A DNA stretch of 64,000 nt, from assembly GCF_900103825.1 (NCBI RefSeq), contig NZ_FNIF01000001.1:620001-684000 (forward strand), written 5' to 3'. Source of the DNA: Paenibacillus sp. yr247 (GTDB lineage: Bacteria > Bacillota > Bacilli > Paenibacillales > NBRC-103111). The position numbers and the translations under genes are program-made. The notes beneath the pieces were generated by a model, which did not search any database, was not told the DNA's origin, and saw only the letters and a list, made by a program, of their open reading frames with translations. This document shows, piece by piece, positions 44,733 to 54,509 of this stretch (positions are counted from its first letter, which is position 1; each line of letters opens with the position of its first letter).

Positions 44733-45746
44733 TTAGAAAAAGCGTTCGAAAAGCAGTGAACAGGATAATACGGTGACGGCAATCAACGCCGAGAGAACGA
44801 GTACGAATTTGGATTTGAATACGGAAAGCAGCATCAGTGTACTTTTGAAATCAAGCATTGGGCCGAACACAAGGAATGTAAGCAGCGAGCCGGACGTAAA
44901 TGACGTTTGAAAAGATGAAGCGACAAAAGCGTCTGAAGTGGAGCATAGGGAGAGGATATAGGCGAAGCCCATCATAAACAAATGAGAACTGATTGGACCC
45001 TGACCAATGGCAAGTAAGCTTTCACGCTGCATAAAAACTTGGATTAATGCGGTGAGCAGAGAGCCAAAAACGAGATATTTACCCATTTCAAAAAACTCAT
45101 CAGAAGCATGAACGAAAAATGTATTCAACTTGCTGGAGATGCCACCGCCTTGATGCTGATGACCTTCCAACGCTTCTTGATTGGAAAAGTTGGCGCGGCT
45201 GATACGCAGCGGATTACTTTTGATAAAACGGTAGAGGATCAGTCCGATTACAATAGCAACAGCAAAAGCAAGCCCCATGCGGGTGTATGCGATAGCTGGA
45301 TGATTACGGAATGCCATGAAAGTAGCTGCGAATACGATGGGATTAATGATTGGTCCGGTTACGATGAAAACTACTGCGATATAGACGGGCATCCCTTTGA
45401 GAATGAGTCTTCGAACAACAGGAATCATACCACATTCGCACATCGGAAATAGGATGCCTAAAACGCAAGCAAACAAGATACCAAGAAAAGGGTTCCTCGG
45501 AATGAAACGGCGAATGGTTTGCTCTGATACAAACGTTTGGAGCAAGGAAGAGAGCAATACACCTAATAAAATGAAGGGAATAGCTTCTAATAAAATGCTG
45601 ATGAACATGGTTTTGAAAGCTTGCATGTGTTCTGTTGTAAGTAAGGATATCGAAGGCATACCTTTATTTAACAGGATGAGCATAATTAAGAGGAAGCAGA
45701 TGGCCGCGATGGCATGCATGCTCGCTCGAAACATAGTAGTTGGCAT
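44733..45746 (-). CDS. YcgR-like permease (DUF318 / UPF0718)
   Basis: A 337-residue integral membrane protein with about eight hydrophobic helices. It has the permease motifs LFPMCECGMIPVVRRLI (about 106-122) and SLCSTSDAFVA (about 270-280), whose Cys residues could handle metal. There is a His/Gln-rich cytoplasmic loop (EGHQHQGGG). ATG 45746 is chosen because AAGGAG lies 8 nt upstream; this puts the Zur-type box in the leader rather than in the coding region. It forms an operon with the TIGR03943 gene. Its substrate is unknown. Confidence 0.88.
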   Translation of the reverse strand: MPTTMFRASMHAIAAICFLLIMLILLNKGMPSISLLTTEHMQAFKTMFISILLEAIPFILLGVLLSSLLQTFVSEQTIRRFIPRNPFLGILFACVLGILFPMCECGMIPVVRRLILKGMPVYIAVVFIVTGPIINPIVFAATFMAFRNHPAIAYTRMGLAFAVAIVIGLILYRFIKSNPLRISRANFSNQEALEGHQHQGGGISSKLNTFFVHASDEFFEMGKYLVFGSLLTALIQVFMQRESLLAIGQGPISSHLFMMGFAYILSLCSTSDAFVASSFQTSFTSGSLLTFLVFGPMLDFKSTLMLLSVFKSKFVLVLSALIAVTVLSCSLLFERFF

Positions 45747-45763
45747 TGGTTTAGACTCCTTAA

Positions 45764-45778
45764 TCATAATTATTACTA
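45764..45778 (-). promoter_or_regulatory. Zur box before the permease operon
   Basis: On the minus strand TAGTAATAATTATGA matches 13 of 15 positions of TCGTAATNATTACGA. It lies 18 bp upstream of the permease start. Confidence 0.7.
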
Positions 45779-45910
45779 GTTTAACCTATGATGAATGAAA
45801 GGGGAATAGGATAATGTTTGTTACGTACAAAAACGGTCATCTACTTGACGCAAGAGGTCAATTTGCTGCACTATGTTAGTAGAACAATTCATGACAGAGG
45901 GGTAATGTAA

Positions 45911-46363
45911 GTGGGCAATCATACAGATACGTTTGACGTGATGCTAAGAGCCATGGCTCAGCAAGGCTGGAGAATTACAGAGCAGCGCAGAAGTATGGCA
46001 AAGTTATTCGCTGAATCGGGAAGTTATTTGTCGCCGAAAGACGTTTATGAATACATGAAACTTAAATATCCCGGTGTGAGCTTTGATACGGTCTACCGTA
46101 ATCTTCGATTGTTAAGCGAGATGGGGGTTCTGGAGCAGTTTCATTTGGCCGATGGATTGAAGTTCAAGGCAAGTTGTTTGTCGCATCATCATCATCATAT
46201 GATTTGCGTTAGTTGTGAAAAGACAGTAACCTTTGAGTTCTGTCCGATGAAGCTTGTGAAGGATTTGCCGGAAAGTTTTGAAATTCAGAGTCATCGGTTT
46301 GAGATATTTGGTTACTGCTCAGATTGTAAATCAGGCACATCCGTCTCTCCGGTGGGTCATTAA
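45911..46363 (+). CDS. zur: Zinc uptake regulator Zur (Fur family)
   Basis: A 150-residue Fur-family repressor most like Zur. An N-terminal winged helix has GWRITEQRRSMAKLF and GVSFDTVYRNLRLLSEMG. The dimer domain has the HHHHHMICVSCEK metal region and a second YCSDCK pair; the two CxxC pairs make the structural zinc site. It begins with GTG 45911 after AGAGGGG. A TTGACG -35 at 45845 suggests its own promoter. The three Zur boxes around it make this its likely local regulon. Confidence 0.88.
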   Translation: MGNHTDTFDVMLRAMAQQGWRITEQRRSMAKLFAESGSYLSPKDVYEYMKLKYPGVSFDTVYRNLRLLSEMGVLEQFHLADGLKFKASCLSHHHHHMICVSCEKTVTFEFCPMKLVKDLPESFEIQSHRFEIFGYCSDCKSGTSVSPVGH

Positions 46364-46647
46364 AAATCGTGGAACTTCATGTTCAGCGATTTTTTTATGT
46401 AAAATGTTAAAAAAATAGATTATTTTGAAAACTACAGCAACATTCTTAATTTCAAACGATTCATTATGCCATTCCATGAAATCATTGGACAAATGCGAGA
46501 AGGGACGTTCGGCGAATTCGAGCAGGAGATCATTTCTATATATTAACCCTCATGACATTGGGAGCCCGCTCGTTAAGGTGGGGAATGCATTTGTGGATTG
46601 GAGTAAGGAAAGGAATGTTCAGATTCAATCAATTCTAGCATGAAAAA
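46364..46647 (+). other. Gap with possible gene remnant
   Basis: A 26-codon frame (46466-46546) and a second open frame ending 46643 (with VGNAFVDWSKERNVQIQS) lie in different frames without ribosome sites. They may be a frameshifted remnant; no family was recognised. Confidence 0.35.
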
Positions 46648-46693
46648 ACAAAAGCAGTCTGCTTGAGGTGAACTCAGCGGAACTGCTTTTTTT
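46648..46693 (-). terminator. Bidirectional terminator after the second COG0523 gene
   Basis: AAAGCAGT/ACTGCTTT and an inner stem form a long hairpin with A and T runs on both sides. Confidence 0.85.
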
Positions 46694-46707
46694 GATGCGG
46701 GTTGTTG

Positions 46708-47724
46708 TTATACTTGGGTTTCGGCTAGTCGTTTTTGCCAGTCCTCTTCAAGTGCAGTAGCATCAAGGTCCAAGCCTATGAGGACGAGATAAGGCGTCCC
46801 TTGGAAAGCGGTTGGCTGCCAATTCGTACGTTTGCCTGCGAATTGCATAAGAAAGAGCTCGCGTTTAGCGCCAATAATCAAATAACCTTTTCCGCGAAGC
46901 AGCTTGGATCCCCATTTTGCTAAATAACGTTCCACAGTGCGTTGTGTCAAGTAGAGGTTATCATCGATGGGAATTGTAATAGTGTGAATACGTGAGAAGG
47001 ATGCGGTATGTTTGGATGACTCTCTTGGTGGCTGGACGGCTTTGATAGCTTGAAATCGCAAGTTTTTATTAAAGGTCGATGAAACAATGGATTGCGATTC
47101 TTGCGGTCCAAGAGCGCCGAAAATAAGTTCCAAATCAAAATGGCTATGTGTAGTTGGCAGCAGCAAGGAGCGTTCATTGGATTTGCGAATTGTTTTTTCA
47201 ATGGACTTTAATTGTTTGTCAGAGACTAAGTCAACTTTGTTCAAAAGAAGTAGATCAGCAACCTCTATTTGTCTGCGCAGTGTATGGACAAGCTCACGGT
47301 CCGAGGCGAAAATGCTGTTATATTCAAGCACGTTCTCGGCATCAAGTATGGTGATTACTTTGTGTAGTTTCACATGAGGAAGCAGCGCGGGTTCGGTCAG
47401 CGCATCGACGATTTCCTCTGGGTTCGCAACGCCGGTTAATTCAATGAGAATCACATCGGGCTTGCGAATCAGCAGTTGTTTAACTGAATCACTGATATCA
47501 CTTTTCTTACTGCAGCAGATGCAGCCATCAAGTAGTTTGGCCATGTTCACATCAGGTGAGGCTGCTTGGAGGAGATGTCCATCAACATCTTGTTTTCCTA
47601 GCTCATTCATAAGAACGGCAGGGTTGAGGTTAAAGAAGGCTGCTTCTTGAAGCATTCGGATGAGCAGTGTTGTTTTGCCGCTGCCTAAAAATCCACTCAG
47701 TACGATAACGGGAACTTTGCTCAA
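46708..47724 (-). CDS. COG0523 GTPase, second copy without His-rich loop
   Basis: A 338-residue G3E GTPase with GFLGSGKTTLL (about 11-21), GCICC (about 67-71), ELTGVANP (about 97) and NKVDLV (about 161), plus the C-terminal CobW domain. Unlike the copy at 41 kb it has no His-rich loop, so the two may serve different clients. A Zur box lies 29 bp upstream of the ATG at 47724, with TTGCAG and TACAAT promoter elements before it. YciC of B. subtilis is a Zur-controlled relative. Confidence 0.9.
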   Translation of the reverse strand: MSKVPVIVLSGFLGSGKTTLLIRMLQEAAFFNLNPAVLMNELGKQDVDGHLLQAASPDVNMAKLLDGCICCSKKSDISDSVKQLLIRKPDVILIELTGVANPEEIVDALTEPALLPHVKLHKVITILDAENVLEYNSIFASDRELVHTLRRQIEVADLLLLNKVDLVSDKQLKSIEKTIRKSNERSLLLPTTHSHFDLELIFGALGPQESQSIVSSTFNKNLRFQAIKAVQPPRESSKHTASFSRIHTITIPIDDNLYLTQRTVERYLAKWGSKLLRGKGYLIIGAKRELFLMQFAGKRTNWQPTAFQGTPYLVLIGLDLDATALEEDWQKRLAETQV

Positions 47725-47753
47725 AAGGAGGACTCCTTTATCATTGAATTAAA

Positions 47754-47768
47754 AAGTAATTATTACGA
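47754..47768 (-). promoter_or_regulatory. Zur box before the second COG0523 gene
   Basis: AAGTAATTATTACGA (plus strand) matches 13 of 15 positions of the Zur consensus. It lies downstream of a minus-strand TTGCAG-17 bp-TACAAT promoter. Confidence 0.78.
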
Positions 47769-47875
47769 ATTGAATTGTAGTATAAAAAAGGGTAGGCTGC
47801 AAGGACTTAATTCAGAAAAAAACGTGTGATGCTATTTGAACACATTGGATATTATAGTTATAGTGATTCTTCCCC

Positions 47876-47903
47876 TTGAGAGTTAGAGGGGTTATGTTAC
47901 AAT
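47876..47903 (+). promoter_or_regulatory. Promoter of the ABC-F leader
   Basis: TTGAGA (47876-47881), a 16-bp spacer and TACAAT (47898-47903). A second candidate, TTGAAC with TATAGT 17 bp on, lies about 40 bp upstream. Transcription from here makes a leader of about 250 nt. Confidence 0.6.
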
Positions 47904-47909
47904 GAAAGA

Positions 47910-48153
47910 ATCTTGAAGAATTCGGAGGTACCTTTAGAGCGATGAAGTATGTAGCCTAACTTTTCTGCTAAAACGAAATGTTTCGTTGAAGGGCAGACTC
48001 TACGATTGTGCAGGTAGAGCGAGTGGGATACGTATGTCTAAAGGGGCTGACTCCTTCAGGAGGGTGCTGTTCTTTGCATACCCAATTCATGACTTGTTCT
48101 TCCTGACCGTAGGCGATTGCTTGCGGTTTTTTGTATTTGATTTTCAAAGGAGG
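47910..48153 (+). promoter_or_regulatory. Attenuator leader of the ABC-F gene
   Basis: The leader carries a GGAGG (47924-47928) and a minimal reading frame, MKYVA-stop (47942-47959). Other short frames overlap, including one starting ATG 48034. CTCC-TTCA-GGAG (48051-48062) competes with a TCAGGA/TCCTGA pairing (48056-48061 with 48101-48106) that reaches the base of the terminator. This looks like ribosome-dependent attenuation, as known for several antibiotic-induced ABC-F genes. Confidence 0.6.
48106..48132 (+). terminator. Leader terminator before the ABC-F gene
   Basis: ACCGTAGGC, a GATT loop and GCTTGCGGT (two G-T wobbles) are followed by six T. It lies only 14 nt before the ABC-F ribosome site. 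Confidence 0.8.
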
Positions 48154-48163
48154 AAACGTGTCT

Positions 48164-50011
<1,848 letters not shown>

Positions 50012-50022
50012 GCATGTAAAAG

Positions 50023-50064
50023 AATAAGCCGGGTGCGCACATACAGATGTGCTCCGGCTTATTT
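50023..50064 (+). terminator. Bidirectional terminator between the ABC-F and deacetylase genes
   Basis: A 10-bp stem AATAAGCCGG/CCGGCTTATT plus an inner GTGC pairing. It overlaps the deacetylase stop codon. Confidence 0.85.
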
Positions 50065-51087
50065 GCTTTTTGCAACATGAAGCAGCTCAGGCACAGTTAC
50101 AAACGTGTAACCAGCTGCTTTGAGATTACTGATCAGGGGTCCAATGGCCTGTACCGTTCCTGACAAATCCTGACTGTCTGCACCTCCGGAATGCTGGAGG
50201 ATAATGGAGCCGGGCTTCGTTTGCTGCATAATATTATGCAGCACCTGATCCGAATTCAGCGATCTCCAGTCGAGTGAATCGACATTCCAGTTCACAATCA
50301 AATAATGGTGATCAGCGATCCATCTGACCTGCTCCTCATTAATCGCACCGTACGGCGGACGGATTAGCTTAGGAGCGTAGCCAATCAAGCCTTGCAGTAC
50401 ATTTTCCGTGCTCATGATCTGACTTTGAAATTTGTCCACCGTCAGCTTCGGTAGATTCGCATGACTGTAGGAATGATTGCCAATGACATGACCTTCTCTG
50501 ACAATACGCCTAACGATATCGGGATGAGTGCTGGCCTTAGCACCAAGTACGAAAAAGGTTGCCTTCACTTGGTTAGCCTTGAGGGCATCAAGAACTTTTG
50601 GTGTAAATCTAGTATCAGGTCCGTCATCGAAGGTTAGCGCCACTTTCTTCTCCTGAGCAGAGCCTCGCAGCTTGAAAGTATCCGGGTATTTCATAGCCAG
50701 TTGAGATAGCGTAAGCTTTTTCTGAGAAATCCTGACTTGGCCCTGATTTATTTGAACAGGGACGGAAGGCTTCTTGGAACCTTCAGGATGTGCTTTCTTG
50801 GTATTCGTTTTGGGCGACGGACTTGGCGTTAAATCAGTTGGTGTTGTTTCATGTTGATTCATTGTCGTGGGCGTTCCTGTAGGTGTTGGAGTGACCATTC
50901 TTTTCGGACTTGACAGAGGCTCAATATGAAGCCGACTTTTGTCCAAAATGGACTCTGTTTTTAGGTCTTGGTCATAAACATGAGAATTTTGTTCTGAGCG
51001 CTGATCGTGATAAGGCTTGTTATTAGACACACCGCAGCCTGCTGCTAACAGGAATACGATAGTGACGGACCAAACCCATTTGGTCAT
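50059..51087 (-). CDS. Polysaccharide deacetylase lipoprotein
   Basis: A 342-residue exported protein. The N-terminal signal has the lipobox LAAGC (Cys about 18), so it is membrane-anchored outside the cell. A Thr/Pro-rich linker follows, then the NodB domain (about 145-335) with TFDDGPD (about 152), a HSYSHANL metal motif, RPPYGA and a terminal ILQHSGG. Family members remove N-acetyl groups from peptidoglycan or other glycans, sometimes in spore cortex making. The active-site Asp and His residues are intact. Confidence 0.9.
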   Translation of the reverse strand: MTKWVWSVTIVFLLAAGCGVSNNKPYHDQRSEQNSHVYDQDLKTESILDKSRLHIEPLSSPKRMVTPTPTGTPTTMNQHETTPTDLTPSPSPKTNTKKAHPEGSKKPSVPVQINQGQVRISQKKLTLSQLAMKYPDTFKLRGSAQEKKVALTFDDGPDTRFTPKVLDALKANQVKATFFVLGAKASTHPDIVRRIVREGHVIGNHSYSHANLPKLTVDKFQSQIMSTENVLQGLIGYAPKLIRPPYGAINEEQVRWIADHHYLIVNWNVDSLDWRSLNSDQVLHNIMQQTKPGSIILQHSGGADSQDLSGTVQAIGPLISNLKAAGYTFVTVPELLHVAKSK

Positions 51088-51258
51088 GGCAATCCCCTCC
51101 GAGCAATATGAATATGCTCTAGCTTTTGTAAAGAAGGGACATCCTATCCAGTGAAAATAAAGGAATCAACCGCAAGGGGTGGACATGAACTATTCTTGAT
51201 CATGGACCGTCATTACATATACCCAAAGCAGAATTGCAAAAGTGAGAGGAGTGAGGTC

Positions 51259-52302
51259 ATGACAGTCCTGATAAGCAACAAAAAATTAGTTGTTTTGGCG
51301 ATTTTTCTGCTATGTGCAGGCTGTTTTTATGGAAAATCCTCGACTCCGTCTCCTAACGAAAGGTCTTCGTCACAAGAAACGCGTGACTCCGGTTTTTCAA
51401 TTGTTTCGGGTGAGAATATCCGTGTTAATGCGCAAGTAACACCCATGCGCCTCACCCCAACCAAAGCACTCTCGTTCGTGGATGAGCTACATGGATATGG
51501 CCTCGCTTCCGGCATCGGAGATCTACCATTTGTGCAAACTAGCGACGGCGGGGTGACCTGGCAGGCTCTGAGCAGATTGGCTTACACAACTGAACCAAAC
51601 GCGATTTCTTTTCTTGATTCTCAAACAGGTTGGTTGTTCACTAATGAGTCTTATGGTCAAAAATCGGAACTTCGACTAACCTCAGACGGTGGTCAAACTT
51701 GGGAGGTCATTGCGCAGGACTTACCAGGACTAGAGGCGAGGAGAGAAACACCTTTTTTCCGATTCTTTGATCGGCAAAAAGGGTTGGTTGCTGCCAAAAA
51801 TGACAAAGACATGATACTGCTTCGAACGCAGGATGGGGGATTAACTTGGTCGGCATCAAGCCGTATCCCAATGCCTTTGAAAGAGGAGGGCGTGTTTACG
51901 TTCCTCTCATCCACCGAGGGTTGGTTCATTGGCCCCAGTAAAAAGGACAAGGACATAACGATTCTTTATCACATGACGGATGGAGAGACGTGGCACGAAG
52001 CAGGCAAGCTGCCGAGCCTCCTTGCGCCGCAGGCTATTTCTTTTGCTGATGCACAAAAAGGGTTCATTCTGTTGCATGCGAATCCGCAAAGTCGTGAACA
52101 AACATGGCGATTGCTCCGGACAATGGATGCAGGCAAGACGTGGAGCCAACATGAGTTTCCTAACACATTCCAGCCGCTAGATCCAAATTTACAATTAAGT
52201 TTTCCTACATCGAGTAGTGGCTGGCTTTTGGATACTAGAGACTTGTGGCGAACGACGGATGGAGGTTTGAGCTGGAGTTACTTACGCCGTAAACCTTATT
52301 AA
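51259..52302 (+). CDS. YCF48/BNR-repeat lipoprotein
   Basis: A 347-residue protein with a lipoprotein signal (lipobox LLCAGC) and then repeated Trp-rich blades. TSDGGVTWQAL, TSDGGQTWEVI, TQDGGLTWSAS and TTDGGLSWSYL are Asp-box (BNR/YCF48) repeats that form a beta propeller. The function in Firmicutes is unknown. ATG 51259 follows GAGAGGAGTGAGG. Its last bases overlap the converging acetyltransferase gene by 4 bp. Confidence 0.85.
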   Translation: MTVLISNKKLVVLAIFLLCAGCFYGKSSTPSPNERSSSQETRDSGFSIVSGENIRVNAQVTPMRLTPTKALSFVDELHGYGLASGIGDLPFVQTSDGGVTWQALSRLAYTTEPNAISFLDSQTGWLFTNESYGQKSELRLTSDGGQTWEVIAQDLPGLEARRETPFFRFFDRQKGLVAAKNDKDMILLRTQDGGLTWSASSRIPMPLKEEGVFTFLSSTEGWFIGPSKKDKDITILYHMTDGETWHEAGKLPSLLAPQAISFADAQKGFILLHANPQSREQTWRLLRTMDAGKTWSQHEFPNTFQPLDPNLQLSFPTSSSGWLLDTRDLWRTTDGGLSWSYLRRKPY

Positions 52303-52793
52303 ATGATTTTCTGATAGGTAACAATATCGAGGAATTTGCCCCATTTGAAGCCAACCTCACGGAAATGTGCGCACTGCGTATACCCATTTTTCGTAAACGT
52401 ATGAATACTAAGTTTGTTATCCGCGCAAATCGTTGAGATCAGCGAGTGGAAGCCACGCTCTTTCGCGACCGCTTCAATATAATGAATGGCTGCCGAGCCA
52501 ATTCCTTTGCCTACGCATTCCGGATGCAAATATATCGTCACTTCCCCTGTGGTATCATAGGCTTGTTTTTTTTTGTGCGGCATAACTTGAACGTACCCTT
52601 GCAGGTTCCCATCCAATGTGATCACGTAAGTTTGGTAACGCGGGTTTGGATGGATAACACTCTCCGTAAATTCCAAAAGCCCTACGGGCTCCGTGTGAAA
52701 AGAAACGGTCGTATGCAAGACGAAATGGTTGTAAATATCCATTAAATAGGAAATATCAGATTCTTCTAATGGTTTAAATAAAATCGTAGACAT
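52299..52793 (-). CDS. GNAT-family N-acetyltransferase
   Basis: A 164-residue GNAT protein of the phosphinothricin acetyltransferase-like group. It has a YLMDIYNHFVLHTTVSFHTE N-terminus, a VTIYLHPECVGKGIGSAAIHYI acetyl-CoA loop (about 88-109) and the FTKNGYTQCAHFREVGFKWGKFLD end. It is expected to acetylate a small amine or amino-acid analogue using acetyl-CoA; the substrate is unknown. Confidence 0.9.
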   Translation of the reverse strand: MSTILFKPLEESDISYLMDIYNHFVLHTTVSFHTEPVGLLEFTESVIHPNPRYQTYVITLDGNLQGYVQVMPHKKKQAYDTTGEVTIYLHPECVGKGIGSAAIHYIEAVAKERGFHSLISTICADNKLSIHTFTKNGYTQCAHFREVGFKWGKFLDIVTYQKII

Positions 52794-52963
52794 CGGACTA
52801 GCTCCTTATGATTGATTTCGTTTTATCTTCCAAAAACAGATTCCACAGGAGAAGTCAAACTCCTTTTTCAAATAGACATCTAGTCATATTCCATGTATCT
52901 TAGATATAAAGTCTTACTATTATATACAGATAAAGTTGATACATTAGAAATAGGGGGAATCAC

Positions 52964-53248
52964 ATGTCGGGCAATTCAGGTTACATTATCGTGATCGTTA
53001 TTGGAGTAATCGTTCTCGCTGGTCTTACATTCATGAATCTTCGCAAAATTAGTAAATCCACCGCGGATTTGAGCCCGCTCAAAAAAAGAACACTTCTATG
53101 GAGCGAAATATCACTAGCGCTTTTTGTTCTACAATTGTTCTTCCGTGATCGCCAAGGCGGTTTCCTGCTGTTTTTTGGAATTCTCACGTTATTTACAGGT
53201 GCTCACTACCTAGGTGTGTTGTATTATTCGAAAAAAAGAGGGAAGTAA
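52964..53248 (+). CDS. Small hypothetical membrane protein
   Basis: A 94-residue protein with three hydrophobic helices (about 6-24, 45-60, 66-87). No family was recognised. ATG 52964 follows AGGGGGAATC. It appears monocistronic, with a weak terminator-like hairpin near 53255-53305. Confidence 0.65.
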   Translation: MSGNSGYIIVIVIGVIVLAGLTFMNLRKISKSTADLSPLKKRTLLWSEISLALFVLQLFFRDRQGGFLLFFGILTLFTGAHYLGVLYYSKKRGK

Positions 53249-53351
53249 ATAAGCGAAGAGGCTTTCCCTGATAAGTAGTAATCGGGAGGCTTCATTTTAT
53301 TTGCTTGGCCGATTAGTCTACTTTGATTTGGTTGGTGCTGTTTCCGGATTG

Positions 53352-53522
53352 TTATTCATTCCAGCTAGCAGGTTTCGTTTTGGTTGGTGTTTTCCACTTC
53401 TGGTACCACTTCTTCTTTTTCTTTTGTTCCATTAAAGTTCTTAACTGCAGCATAATAAGTTTAGCCCGATCTTCGTCGGCATACTTGATTCGTAAACGTT
53501 CAAAAATAGTGTGATCTTGCAT
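53352..53522 (-). CDS. Small basic hypothetical protein
   Basis: A 56-residue protein beginning MQDHTIFERLRIKYADEDRAKL and ending in a very Lys-rich KKKKKWYQKWKTPTKTKP tail. No family was recognised. AGAAGG lies upstream of the ATG at 53522. The longer upstream frame looks non-coding. It might bind nucleic acid, judging only from charge. Confidence 0.45.
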   Translation of the reverse strand: MQDHTIFERLRIKYADEDRAKLIMLQLRTLMEQKKKKKWYQKWKTPTKTKPASWNE

Positions 53523-53857
53523 AGAATACCTTCTTCTCTGACTGTTATCGTGAGTTTGTATATAAATGGAAACGTATGTTCCGTTAATGATTATAACACA
53601 ATGCCAAGGGTCAGGGAATAGGAGTTTTAAATGGGCTGGATTTAGCAGGTACGAAGTCATTTCATAGCGAGCTAAAGGAGAAGAAAAGGAGCCATTCAGT
53701 GAATGTGCTCCTTTATCTTTAAAATCCAATTTTGTTGGAAGCAGGCTTACTCTCATTTTTTAATACGATATTTCTAATGGATAAGATGTGGATGATGTAA
53801 TCCTAATGATATCATTTAATCTATTTTTCCGTACTCGTGAAGCATGGAAAAAGTGTG
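53523..53857 (+). other. Non-coding stretch before the RNA candidate
   Basis: About 335 bp of AT-rich sequence with no supported gene on either strand. It leads into the promoter-like TAGAAT at about 53858. Confidence 0.4.
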
Positions 53858-53863
53858 ATAGAA

Positions 53864-54038
53864 TATATTCCTAGTATACAAGCTATCCGAATTGTTCTGC
53901 TGTGAGGCAGCAGGTAAGGCTCCTCTTCATAGAGGGGATCCTGATATAGTAGTAAATTAGATAGGATAATGATGGCGTGGCCTGTGAATAGGAATATTTT
54001 CTTCGAAACTAAAAAGCTGCATAGTAGCGGCTTTTTTT
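53864..54038 (+). ncRNA. Candidate structured small RNA
   Basis: A GTGAAG and TAGAAT promoter-like pair precedes a stretch whose ends can pair (ATATTCCTA near 53867 with TAGGAATAT near 53988). Inside are a CTGCTG/CAGCAG hairpin (about 53898-53914) and a CCTCT/AGAGG hairpin (about 53922-53936). A clear terminator closes it at 54011-54038. No RNA family was recognised. Confidence 0.45.
54011..54038 (+). terminator. Terminator of the RNA candidate
   Basis: AAAAAGCTGC and GCGGCTTTTT pair with one wobble and an ATAGTA loop; the T run follows. Confidence 0.85.
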
Positions 54039-54139
54039 CGTTGTTCAAGTAAATATTTACGAATAAATAGTAACGGCGACTAGCGCATCATCACATGTTA
54101 GTATTCCTAGCATAATATGTGGCAAGGTGGTGATGATAA

Positions 54140-54430
54140 ATGACATTTACACTTGCAGATTGGATGATCTACACAATGTGGGCCATATTTGGATTAATGA
54201 GCATTGATTTTCTTATCGCTTTTTTCCAATCATTTTGGAAAGGTTCTTTTGATCCAACTTTTGTATTAGGTTATTTAAAGGATGTCCTATACTATGTCCT
54301 GCCATTGAAGATCGTTATATCCATGATTCCAATTGATCCTACGGGGTGGATTCTTGTGATTTTTTATTTCGTGGGCGGTATCGCTGTAATTCTCAAATAT
54401 TTATGGGACATTAAAAGAAAATTCCAATAA
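54140..54430 (+). CDS. Hypothetical membrane protein
   Basis: A 96-residue protein with three predicted membrane helices (about 8-28, 44-62, 68-88). It resembles holin-like or phage-lysis-associated small proteins in topology but lacks a clear match. ATG 54140 follows AAGGTGGTG. It lies 80 bp before the FtsH-like gene on the same strand and may be co-transcribed. Confidence 0.65.
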   Translation: MTFTLADWMIYTMWAIFGLMSIDFLIAFFQSFWKGSFDPTFVLGYLKDVLYYVLPLKIVISMIPIDPTGWILVIFYFVGGIAVILKYLWDIKRKFQ

Positions 54431-54509
54431 ATAAGTTTTTGGCCTTCCTTCATGGAGGACCTAGGGTTTTCATAGAGTAATCGAAACCGTATGTAAAGGA
54501 AGTGAGGTC

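Noticed and set aside
53821-54048. A 75-codon reverse-strand frame
   Set aside because: It has no ribosome site and runs antisense across a clear terminator and hairpins, which are better explained as a small RNA.
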